A stretch of DNA of 64,000 nucleotides from Bemisia tabaci (taxonomy: Eukaryota; Arthropoda; Insecta; Hemiptera; Aleyrodidae). The DNA is taken from contig NC_092793.1 of the NCBI RefSeq assembly GCF_918797505.1, positions 61,585,749 through 61,649,748 on the forward strand. Reading direction: 5' to 3'. The notes below the pieces were generated by a model. It did not search any database, was not told the DNA's origin, and was given only the letters and a program-made list of their open reading frames with translations. The translations under genes and the position numbers were made by a program. Of the stretch, positions 11,464-23,100 are shown in pieces; positions within the stretch are counted from its first letter, which is position 1; every line of letters begins with the position of its first letter.

Positions 11464-12443
11464 AAAAATGTATACGCAGACGACACGCTCTTAGCCTTTG
11501 AATCTGAAAATAGAACCTCTCTTTTAACAGAAACAGAAATCACCACTAAAAGAATGAAAAAGAGATTAAAAAAGAAAAATCTGAGTCTCGAGGAAAGCAA
11601 AACAGAAGCATTAATATTGGCCGGTAAAAAAGAGATATCTAAAGCCAAAATAAAAATAGATGAAACTGAAATTGAAACCAAAGAAATACTTAAATACCTG
11701 GGCTTCTATCTCACAAAAAATTTAAATTTTGATAAACACTTGGAAATGACTTGTAAAAAATTAAATAAAACTGCCAATTATTATAGGAGAATTCTACCAA
11801 ACACGTTCGGTCCCACTTTTCATAAAAGAAAAACAATATTTCATTCCCTCTTATCAATCCTCTTTTACGGCATAACTATTTGGATAACTGCTACACAATG
11901 GAAAAATTTATAAAACTAATTGAAACTTCTATTCGACCCTTAAAAAAGACTTTAATCTGCGGCTATAACTCGATATCAAATTTTGCCCAAGATGTAATAT
12001 CAGGGGTTCCTCCAGCCAGGCTCCCCGTTGAACTAAAACGAAGAATAGCAAGAGGAGAGAATAAACTAACTGTAGAAAGCAAAATTAGAGACAAATGGCG
12101 AGAAATACGGGAAAAAGAAACTGGAAACAAATGGATAAAAACAGTACTAAATGATTTAGATGCCTGGCTGGATAGAACTCACGGCTACCCTGATTTCTAT
12201 CTGACTCAGTATATGTCCGGACACGGCGCATACGGAAGTTATTTGGATAAAAGACATCTCACGGATTCTCCTCTGCCCTCCTGCGGAAGATTAGATACTC
12301 CTGAACACACATTTTTTGCTAGTAAATTAAACGAAACAGATAGGGAGAAATTAGAAAAGGAAATCAATCATCAAATATGTGCAAATAACTTATTACAACT
12401 TATGTTAGAGAATAGGAAATACTGGAACTCAGGATACAATTAG
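11464..12443 (+). pseudogene. LINE reverse transcriptase C-terminal remnant (jockey/R1-like)
   Basis: Reading starts at VYADDTLLAFESEN, the RT catalytic YADD box. It runs through ESKTEALILAGKK and the thumb motif LKYLGFYLTKNLNFDKHLEM up to FYGITIWITATQWKNL. A frameshift near 11900 moves it to KFIKLIETSIRPLKKTLICG, then TQYMSGHGAYGSYL and a CG...DTPEHTFF segment typical of the C-terminal end of jockey/R1-group LINEs. Stop at 12441-12443. The endonuclease and the first half of the RT are absent, so this copy cannot move by itself. It is unrelated in sequence to the LINE at 54-56 kb. Confidence 0.88.
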
Positions 12444-12647
12444 GTACATTAAGAATACTTTAAGATAAGAATAAAATGTACCTAGAATGATAAGATAAAC
12501 AATATTATACCAAAGCCTCCCCCTCACCTACACCCCGACGTAATGCCAACAGGCGGTTCCGGGGCCCCGATATTATAGATAGGTATAGACTAAGACCAGA
12601 CAATTAGGATAAAATTTATAATTAAGACTCTTAAAAAAAAAAAAAAA
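11464..12647 (+). mobile_element. 5'-truncated LINE insertion with poly(A) and TSD
   Basis: The element begins inside a reverse-transcriptase domain and ends in an A-rich tail. It is bracketed by the 10-bp direct repeat ACTCAGCATC at 11454-11463 and 12648-12657. This is the signature of target-primed reverse transcription with 5' truncation. The exact TSD suggests a fairly recent insertion. The coding remnant is described separately. Confidence 0.92.
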
Positions 12648-12657
12648 ACTCAGCATC

Positions 12658-13660
12658 GCAATTTTTATAGTATATTTTTTTCTTTCTTTCAAGTTTTAAA
12701 TACTTCTATGGTGCCAATATAGACAATAGACAAATTCTACAACTTTACTTCTACTACAACCTTTCACCTTTGATTGCGGAATTGAAGGCGTAGATAGTGG
12801 TATTCAGGATTTTCATTTTTTTTCTTTCTTTGAAGGTGGTAGGTTAATGTACTTTATTTTTAATTTAAAAGAGGAGTTTGATCAATTTGAAAACAAACCA
12901 ATATTCACCAACTCGATTCCTAATATGGAACAAGAAGTAGGTATCCTTAAGTGAACAGATATTTTTCTTAAGGCCTCAAGGGCCAAACAGAGACATTGAA
13001 TAGAGGGGCCAAAATCCAATTAAGTCTCGAGAAAAACAGAAAAAAGTTCACTCAATCTTTTGAACCTAGTTTTAAGAGGTGCTCTTCAGATGTATTCATT
13101 TTTTGGGCTTAGGTAAAAGACTGAGAGCCCGTTGAGTGGCAAGGTTTTTCTTTCTTTTCTCGCAACTTGGGATTTTGCCCTCGGGCCCTTAAAAAAATAT
13201 TGGTTGAAATGCAAAGTTTTAAGTCTCTGCCCATGTTTTATTTTTAGAAAGGAAACTAATTAAAATTCTCTTCAAAAGTCTCTATGAATATTTTTGAACA
13301 GTTGAGGATGAAAATCCACTCGAAATTGTAGGTAATATTGTTTAATAGGTAGCTGGTTATTAACGAGAAGATTTTTCAACACTGCAATTGAGAGATACAT
13401 TTTCTACTGAAGCCACTGATTTCAGTAAACTGGGAGTTGCATTTTGATGCCTAAGGTATGTATTAAAATCGATAATCAGTACCATTTATGAATTCCGAAC
13501 TGAGGATGGGTAATTTATTAAATCAAGCTTATACCTATACTATTTTGGGAATTTAATATTGCTGTCACGAATATTTTACTTTTCCAGAAATTAAAAAAAC
13601 ATGCACAACAGCTTCATATTTTCGAATTTTTTTATATTGTCTTTTAAAAATCTCAACAAT
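12658..13660. other. Intergenic spacer; weak palindromic repeat at about 12970-13195
   Basis: The left TTAAGGCCTCAAGGGCCAAA faces TTTGCCCTCGGGCCCTTAAA at the right, with partly matching arms. It may be a diverged MITE. Nothing else is recognised. Confidence 0.4.
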
Positions 13661-13669
13661 CGTAGAACC

Positions 13670-14074
13670 AATTTCTGGAACGCCACGTGAGAAAGGCCCC
13701 GTGAAGAAGATGAGGTTCACCTTCTCGTTCATAGACGTGCCGCAGTTTTGAAATTTCGCGGTAGTGAATATTGTGCGTAGTTACAAATATTGCTCAATAG
13801 GTTGCAGTGCGCTGGTGCTAGTTGTCAGTTGTCACTGTCAGTTACTTTTTTTGACGCATTGACGCCGCTGAAAAGCTGTTTACGAAATTTGCACGTCATC
13901 TAAAGCTCATATTTTGAAGTTAAATCGTGTTTTTTCTTAGTGTAACTTCCGATAGATTGTCTGTTAAAGTGTTTTTCATTAGCACCTGGCAATGGTAACC
14001 CAGAAATTCTCCCCAGAAGCTTTCAAATTTGATCATCTCTCAGGTTGAGGTTAACTGCTCTTGAACTTGTAAAA
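13670..14074 (+). promoter_or_regulatory. Probable LNPK promoter and 5' UTR region
   Basis: This is the segment immediately 5' of the LNPK start codon. It has more CpG than its surroundings and no repeat signature. A TCAGT initiator-like motif lies near 13838. The transcription start cannot be fixed from sequence alone. Confidence 0.35.
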
Positions 14075-14101
14075 ATGGGCATTATCTTATCAAAATTCAG
14101 A
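14075..14101 (+). CDS. LNPK: LNPK exon 1 (MGIILSKFR)
   Basis: Nine codons after AAAAATGGG, ending at a GTAAGT donor. Human Lunapark begins MGGLFSRWR, so the short first exon and start are well supported. Confidence 0.85.
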
Positions 14102-17100
14102 GTAAGTCATGTTATTTATAACTCAAGTCATATTTTTTCTTAATTGCTCTCAGATCCAATCTGCCCTTTTATGGCCTGACAGTTTCATTATGGTTTTTTT
14201 CTTGGTCCAATAGCAGATACATCTTTTCAGTACCGAAGTATGTAATCCCCTTGCATTTCTAACACCTGTGTTTAATTTTAGATCCCAAGCTAGAATACCT
14301 CTGGCAATCAGCCAAAATTTTATTCAGCTTTTCCAATTTGTATTATGTTGGGTAATCAAAATGTACGGCCTTTTCCCTCCCATCTGAAGTAAGTCGTTTC
14401 TCTTCCGTTTCACTCGAATCATCCCTCATTGTACAATCTTGGCGCGTAGAACATGAGACCGTCACAAGTTCTTATCTGAAGTATGTAACTTGCTTAGACA
14501 TCAAATTCTTAAATAATGAGCTGATAAGGAGCTTCTTTATTCCATTCAACCCAGCATGTGTCCAACTTACCATAAAAAATCCTATGATGTGGCACATTTA
14601 TTGCTGTGTATTGCAATGAAACCAGTCTCACTTTTATTTGCTCAGAGTTTGGACTACAAAAATTAAATTTGGCAATCTTAGAACCCTATTAGATTGTTAG
14701 TCTGAGAAACTTAGCTTTGAGCTCTGTTAAAAGGTTGGAGAGGTATGAATCAACAGAAAATAATGCCTCGCTAGCAACGTAAGTACATAACAGAGGCATA
14801 TAATGTGTAAACGGTCTGGTGAGAACTCACAGAGATTGCACCAGGCCATGTATCAGAAAATCGTCTGAATGCAAGGCCCAAACTTTCAAAGGACTGGAAG
14901 GAAAGTTGCGACTTCAGCATCCATTCCTTGTAAAGTTTAACTTTTTGACAATTATCTGTTTCTCATTTTTCAGAAAAAGAAATCCAGTGAAGAAGTCTTG
15001 GAATCTATTGAAGAGGTAACTTTATGACGGAACAGTTTTACCCAAATATTCAATTATAATTCAAAAGTTTTGAAAACAAAATATTTCTCTTGCACTGTAG
15101 CAAAACATTACTCTAAAATCATTTTTTAAGCATAACTTAAGTCGAGATCAAATCAGCTATGTCGGCACAATTCATGGTAAAGCAAACATATTAAATCTAA
15201 AGGGGACAGCAGCCCTAAAATCGAAAGTGAGATAGTATTAAAAATTGAAGCGGGAAGGTATAAGAAGCAAAATGGCTCTGTCCCGAATGATAAATTCGCA
15301 AAATCGGCAGAGATATGAAAGATTGTAAGTCTGACTGTTGACATCATGCACTCCTGGTGCAACTGCGGCTCACACGCACACAACTCGAAGTCTGGCGCGT
15401 TTGCTGTCTGTTGCCGGAAAGTCGCCCTAAGCAAAGAAAAAAGAATAGGCCCGGAACCAATAACTTGTCACGAACTCACGTCGGCCACTTGACACTGGAG
15501 ACAGAATGCAGACTGCGAAATGCGAGATTGAGCTCATGAAGTCACGCGCTCAGCTGTTTTTTGAGGTAACGGCTCAACGAATGTAGATATTCGCAAACAG
15601 ATTTCGGCATCGTTCATCGTACAATTTTCTTCATCGATGTAGCCAAACTTGTTTTTAAGGTTGCCATCCCCTTTAAAAGTTGCTCTCAAGAAATTTCAGT
15701 ATTGAGTCAGTCTCAGAAAATGTTAGCATAACCAAAGCTATAGTCATTTACTTTTCGATTGCGTTTTATGCAATATTCTAGGTTTTTTTCCTAGAAATTT
15801 TATTTGTTTATCAGTTCCTTTTTAAAAAATCAGGAGAAGTAACTGTGGCAGTTGACTGAATCATTTAATTAGGGTTGTTGCCTTAAGGTAATCCTCATCT
15901 CACCAACGGCACATTCATAATTTCCAAAACTGTCAAAGCTTTTTGAAAACTGTCTAGTATTATTACTTTTCAGACGATCAGCAGCATTGAAGAATCTCAA
16001 AAAGAGTCACAGTTGCAACAGAAGAAAATCAGACAATTTTCCTATATATCAGTCACATTTTTAGTTATCGCAGCTTTCTCATATGTCTACTTCTTCTCCA
16101 AAACACTCCGGCGCCCTCAAACCGTGCTTATTATCATACCAGTTTTAGTCTTGTGAGTATTTCTTTGCTCTCCATAGTCATATTTTATTCCTGATAACTC
16201 AAGTAGGTACCATATAAGTTACACTTCTGAAAGATGTAAGAAATTGTTTTAAATAAAAAGGAAATTTTATTTGGCTGAACTCTGAAGTAAAAATTCTTCT
16301 TTGAGTAAAAACTTTCTTGGAAACTCAGAAAAAGTAGTTTCCTACATTTCATGGTATAATTTTTCTCTGGGAAAAGGTGCATCAAGCATATGATAAAATT
16401 AAACTAGGTAGTTTATCATACTCACATGGCTGTATTTCTCGCTTGCAAAAGATCCATCATTGTTGCAGCTTGTTGCAGTCATCATAAGCTATTTAATTTA
16501 TTATGGAGATTCCTTAATGGCAGTCAAAACTGTGCCTAACTCTGGTTTGAAGATTGAAGCATTCTTTAAAGCTCTCAAAGGCCATCAATTTTCTTTCAAG
16601 TCGTGAAATGTTGAAAGTTTTTATCTCTGCTTATATCAGTTTGCTTGGACATATGTAGAGAACCTCCATTTAAAAGGGCTGTACTTTCCTAGTAATATTC
16701 ACAACGTGGACATTTTTCAAGGGTCCTCAGATTAACTGCGAAACAGAGTCACGGTTAATCTCCTAGGATGAAGGTAAAGCCCTCAAAATACGTCCTGTCT
16801 GTGAAATTTATTGTGTATGCGCAAATGGGTTCTGAAATAGTGATAGGTAGTTGAATTTTATGTGTCTTTTACTCACAGCTCTTGCATAAATAATATTTTG
16901 TCTCCTTGTTGGGTCACATATCATAGGGACTAACATTAAGCCAGGGGTGCAGAAAACGCCGAATGACACCCTCGGGCGGGCGCACGAAAATACGGAAAAG
17001 CCCCCAAAAATGTGGAAGGAGGGAAAATTATGAAGAAACATTAGTCAGAAATCAACAAAAAACAGGAAAGAGGTCATCTTTCTTTAAATTGGTGGGAAAT

Positions 17101-20100
17101 TTTGTGGAAAACGGATGAAAAAAAATGTGGAATTAAAGCCCGCGGGCAGGCGTGTGAAAATGTGGAAGCTTGGAAGATTCTGCACCCCTTCAATAAGCCA
17201 CGAGAAGTGCTCTGACACGTGGTGGCCCTAAAAAGAGCCATTGGGAAGGGCAAGCCAGCCAGCTGCAAGGTGTGTCCCAAATGACTGACGGGTGCAGAGT
17301 GTGCACAGGTGATGAAATCGCGGCTTATATAGCTGCGACTGCTGCAAGGTGTAGCCAAACAGCTGCTCTGATAGGAAGAGTGGGTGGCTTGCCGCCACAA
17401 ACACATAGGTGTAAAGTTATATAGGTATGTTGGGAAGTAAATAAATGTCAAGGATTCTTGTTAAAACTGATTAATTTACTGCAACACTAATTAATAAGCT
17501 CTTTTTATTGTTTCAGAGGGGAAGTCTCAAGAAGATTTATTACATGGTATTATCAAAGAAAAATAAAGCAAACTCAGAAAAAATTGATTGACTTGCGCGC
17601 TCAAAAAAAGAGAATCCTTGATGAGGTAATGAATAATGAAACTTTCAACAAAGCCAAAGAAATTTTGGAGAAATATGCGCCGGATCAGCTACCAAAAGGA
17701 TCAGGCATGGTTGTTCCTTTACTTGTGAGTAACTCTGATATGTTGCATGTCATAATTTTATTATTTAATCGATGTAACTGCAATATAATCAACACATTTT
17801 GTCTGTAAATGATGTTGTGACTTCTGTGTTATTAACACTAGTTACATTGCCGCCTTATTATCTTCAGTAGTCAATAGAAGTCTCTGTTTCTGAGAGTTTA
17901 ATGATGTACACAAACAGGAAAACTGAGTTTGTAGAAGCATTGCGGAAAGAATACTCTTTCTATGTATTGACAAATTAGCTCAAGGTTAGTCGTTTTGTAA
18001 ATGGAGGAATTTTGGTTCCTTATTGACAAATACCATCCGTATGAATCCAATTTACTACTATCTGAAAACATTTGTAATTTTCTTTGGCAAGGTATGAAGT
18101 ATTTTTAAGTTCCAAAACTCATGAACTCCGAGTCTCTAGAGAGGTTGAAAAGAGAATCTTGTATTCAGGTATACTTTTGTCTATTTGCAGGGTCACAGGG
18201 CCACACCAGTCAGTGGAGCAAAAACGCCCGCAGTCAATAACCCTGCAAAGAAAAGTTTGTTTTCTCCCGATAAATCAGTAGTTCCTTCCCCGACAGTCAT
18301 CAGTCGTCGGTCTCTAGTCAACTCACAACCTTCTCACAGTAAGTTGCCTTAATTTATTGAGTACTAATTGGACAACGTTTAGCAGAAAGAAACCAAACCA
18401 CATCAGCTATTGCCAAGATTGACTGGGCAACTTGATTTTTTACAAGAGAACATTTGTGCAGATTCCTTCAAAATTTTTAAGGAATTTGCCTCGCATTAAG
18501 ATGAAAATTTACTGAACTTCGCATAAAAATCCGCACAACCACTCTCATTTAAAGAATTAAATTGCCCAATTAAATTTGGCAATAGCTGATGTGGCTTGGT
18601 TCCTTCCTGCTTAACACGGCCCGATTTGCTTTTGACCGTTCCTTAGAGCTTCATCAGTCAATAAGTAAATGAACTTAGAACCATAGACATGTTGTACTCA
18701 TACCTGTTCATTCCATTTTCTAACCATTGTATCACTCATTGATTTTGATCTCAATTATGTCCGAGCAATTTTACTTAATCTTTAGGAGCAATGCTGTGAA
18801 ATGCAGTGACCCTGTGCTCAAATATGCTTCGTGTACACAATTTGCCTCTTTTTATTTTAATTTTCCCATCATTATCTATTTTGAATGCCATGTGCTATCC
18901 CTAAAACCAATTTCAAACAAGATACATCTGCTGGTGCATATCTTTATTCAAAGGAAATATTAATCAGAAACCAAGTAGAAAGTAAGGATTATTAAAGATA
19001 CCTGTGAAGATGGTCATGTGGATCAACAACGGGTCAGGATATACTTACAGGGTGATCCAAAAATCCTGCACCACCCCTCAACCTCTAGGGCTCTTTCCAC
19101 TTTTCAAAGTGGTCCATTCAAAATTTTAGAGCTTCTCTGAAGTCATTTCCTTTGACCTAGGAGCTAAGTTCCTATCTCAATTTGTTCAAAAGTTACTTGA
19201 GTAGATGCCTGGTGCTGGTGGCGCAGGACTTCGTAATACCCTGTAGTCGGTACCGTTTCTGTGAAATCATTTATATCCTGGAGGAAAATGTTAGCTTCAA
19301 ATTGATCAATGGATGTCTCCAATGACCTCATCAACAAGTGCTTCCAGTGACATTACTAATGGTCCTCTCAGATGACATAATCAGTGGGCACCGCAAATGA
19401 TGTCTCCAAGGGGCGCTTCTCTGAAGATTGCCCTTGACGAAATCATCAACAGGTGCTACTCATGACGTCATCAATGGAACTTTCTGATGGTATCAATGGT
19501 TGTTTCAGATAATATCATTTATGGAGGCCTCTCATCCCATAGGATGGAGCCCTGAAATGGAGAGAGAGGACCTTCTTCAGCCAGTGAGGCAGAGCTGTAG
19601 AAGGCTCCCCCTCAGGCAATGACTTCAAGCCCAAGGAGGGGGGGGGGGGGATAATAAGTAAAAAAGTAAATTGAAATTTCTTGAAAACTCATGATTTGTA
19701 AACTAGGAAAATAGTCTTTATTTTTGGTTTTATAAATTCTCATATTATACTTATTAGATTCCCCTTTACTTTGAATATGTTTAATGAATAATTAATCTGT
19801 TCTTCTGAGGAGTATTCAATTTTTTTTTCTTTTGTTTTTTACAGATTTACCAAGACCCATTTTACCCACGGAGAAAACAATTTTGGAAAAATTAGTGGAG
19901 TTGATCGTGGGTGACGGGCCCAGTCAAAGATTTGCATTAATCTGTAGTGCGTGCAATTCACATAACGGCATGGCTCTGAAGGAAGAGTTTGAATATTTAG
20001 GTAAGTTTCCTTTCTTGGAGTTTTTTTACTTCTTCTTCCTCTTCTTTTAAGTAATATCCATTCAACTCTTGACTTTTTTGAAAATTGCTGGAGTTCAGAA

Positions 20101-23100
20101 TCTTTGTAATGAGCGAATATTATACTTGTAAGCTTTTTCTCTGTAGGGAGAGAATCAAACTGGTTTAAAGTTCTAAGTTCAGATCCACTTTCAATTTTCC
20201 TTGCGAATTTTTTCCTAATCATAATCATAAATTATGAGGTGTTAAATACTATCAGTCATGAATCAAATCTGTTTAGTTTAGATGTTTGGCCAATGTATTA
20301 GTTTGTTATTCAGTGAAAATGGGTTGACTGAGGAATTAACTCATGGCAAATCTACTCAAATCTACTCAATCCAACCATTTTTAAAGTTGTTAGTGAGGAG
20401 GAAAAGAATAATAACGTCACCGAATAACCGAATTTGTATTTCATTTGTTCATCCCTCCAAAACCTCCGCAACTAAAGCTTGGACTTTCGGAAACTATTTA
20501 TTCACTATCTTATTAGCTGTATTATCAGCCATATTATTATGATATTATTATCTCAGATTGGTCTTGTTTAAATACAATTTAAGAAGATCCCTTTGGCCTT
20601 ATTCAAAATGCATGTTGGTATCTGCTTTCTTAGTGTTTAATTTTTTCATTTTATCTGCTTTCATCTGCCTGCAAAAAAAAAAAATAAAATAAAAAAAATA
20701 CAAAAATAATAATGTATGGAACTTTTAGGACATATCTAGTGTGATAGCGTCAAATCGTTTTGGCAGCATTCCACTCTGGCTTTAATGTGTATCTCCCCTT
20801 CTGGAATTGTAGGCTAATGATTTTAGGCGCGCAGAATTTTCCGAAGTGTTGAACTTTTTGCAAAAGAGAGGATTTTTGTTCAAAGCAAAGGTTGAGCCCT
20901 CCCTCCCCCCCCCCTTAAATTTTTGGTTTCTCTTTAATATTCCGAGTTAAGCGGATTATCCTAACTATGTTGAGATGACAAAACAAAACAATACTTGATA
21001 TTTTTAGCACTTTGATGTCTTGTTCTACTAACGTAAAATTTTGATAATTCGCCCTTCGGATTAATCCTAAAAGAAGCTCCACCACAAAATATCTTGAGCC
21101 AGTCAGACTCTGGTTTATAAAAAAGATGGAACTAAGAGTTTTGTATTTTTAAACAATGGCAATTATATTGTCAAATACTCTGATGTTGTAGCTTACAAAT
21201 GTGCTTACTGTGGGTACTTCAATCCAGCACGGAAGCAGAGGCTTGTAGCTCCAAAGCTTCTTGATAGTGTAAGCAATTGGGCTGATGATTCAACTCTCAA
21301 TGCATCAATTCCTGGTAACTACCCAGCTCAAATTTTTATTTTCCCTTTCATATTTCAATTCTATTGATCTTTTAGCTGAAAATGTAGCCTCCGTGAGTTG
21401 AGTCTACTCTATTTTTAAGGCAATACAAGGAAAATATTAAATTCTAAAATTAGAGTGGCCTTCTTTTTCCCTCTCTCCTGGGAAATCGGAGAAATCGTGG
21501 AAACGAGTCAAATTTATTGACAAATCCAACACTCCAAAGAATGTCCTAAATCATCCATCATTAAAACTTTCAGCCATTGGAAAAGTTATCCTCTTGGAAC
21601 TTTATATTCATGAGTCCAACACAATAAAACTAATGCTATGCAAAAATGAGATATGCCATTGGTTGGTTTTATAACTCGATCTCTCTATCTTGCCTTTATT
21701 GAGATGGATAATCAAAGAATAGTCAATTGTGAATGGGAGTGCCTCATCAATTATTCCCTTTGCTTGAGGAGTAACATAAAATTGAGCGGTGTAACCGACA
21801 AATCACATAACTTTTTTTCAGCTTGGTCTCATTTTTTTTTCCTATCGACAAATCTAAAATTTCAGCCATGAGTGTGCAGTCTGGTTTAAGAAAAGAAATG
21901 CATTGGTAGGATTTTGAAGTTCTGGTAATAATTTGGCAAAATAGTTTATTTATAATAAAAAGAAAATCACCATAAGTACAGCTGTTTACAAAATGCTTCA
22001 CCATGAACATTATTAGTTAAATATGGATAGTTTTCATTAAGACTAACAGCGTTTACTTATTTAACGTAAGGATTTCGTAGAACTAATGATGTGAAGTGAA
22101 AGTTATTGAAAAAAGTAATTGTGGTAAAATTAAGGTGCTTTGTCCCTATGTGTGTTGAAAAATGAGTGGTTGCTCCTCTGATCCCCACATTTCTAGGGAA
22201 GTTTAAAACTTGTAGTCTCTTTTTTAAATGACTCCTTTTTCCTTCTAATATTTTTTGCTTCACAGGGTCAAGAGGTGTTCCATCAACAGCTTTGAGAGCG
22301 AATAATCTCTTAGAAGACCAGGGTGGTGAGGATATAATAAGTGATAAATCATCTACAAACTTGAATCGGGTGATGGACGGTGAGTCAAATGGGGAAGCAG
22401 TGGGTGAAGTTGGTCATGTAGTAGATAATACATTTGGTGAACATGTTACAAACCCAGTAGACAATGAAATCAGTAGAAAGGTGATCAATGACGATAGCAA
22501 TAAATTAAATGGTGAAGTCGATAGTGAAATCATATGTCAGAAGAATTCTGCACTCATGGATGATATGAAAATGGAAGTGGATGAAAGCCTAACAGAAAAA
22601 GGTAACTTGACATCATATATTTATAGAAAACATTAAAATAGGTTTCTTTCACTATTTGTCTCAAAATCTGATCGTTTCCTAATGTAAACCGTCGCTTTAA
22701 TGCATCTCTTGGGTTGTTTTCTAAACTCTTCTTTGCAGAAGTGCATTGTCTTGAGGATATAATGGTTTGAAGTTCGCAAAATGCCATAACATTCCGCTGA
22801 AACACTATTCCCTTTTGTCTACAACAGTATGCCTACAAGTGAAAGGAAGGGCAAACCTTTAGTCCAGGAGCCTGATAAGTCTACCTGGAACTTCGGGTAC
22901 ACAGATATTTTCGTAGCCTACTTTTTGTTCTTTGGGTCGCTGAATCCGAATCTGAAGTTTCCTTACATGTATCTAGTGTGCATTTGCCGCCATTTTGAAA
23001 AAATTTCCTAAGAAGGCCTTTCTTGCAGTTTTTTTAAAAGAGCGGCTACTCATGAGAAAAAATCCTGGATTTAGTTGACATTTTGAACAGCCAGGCCCGC

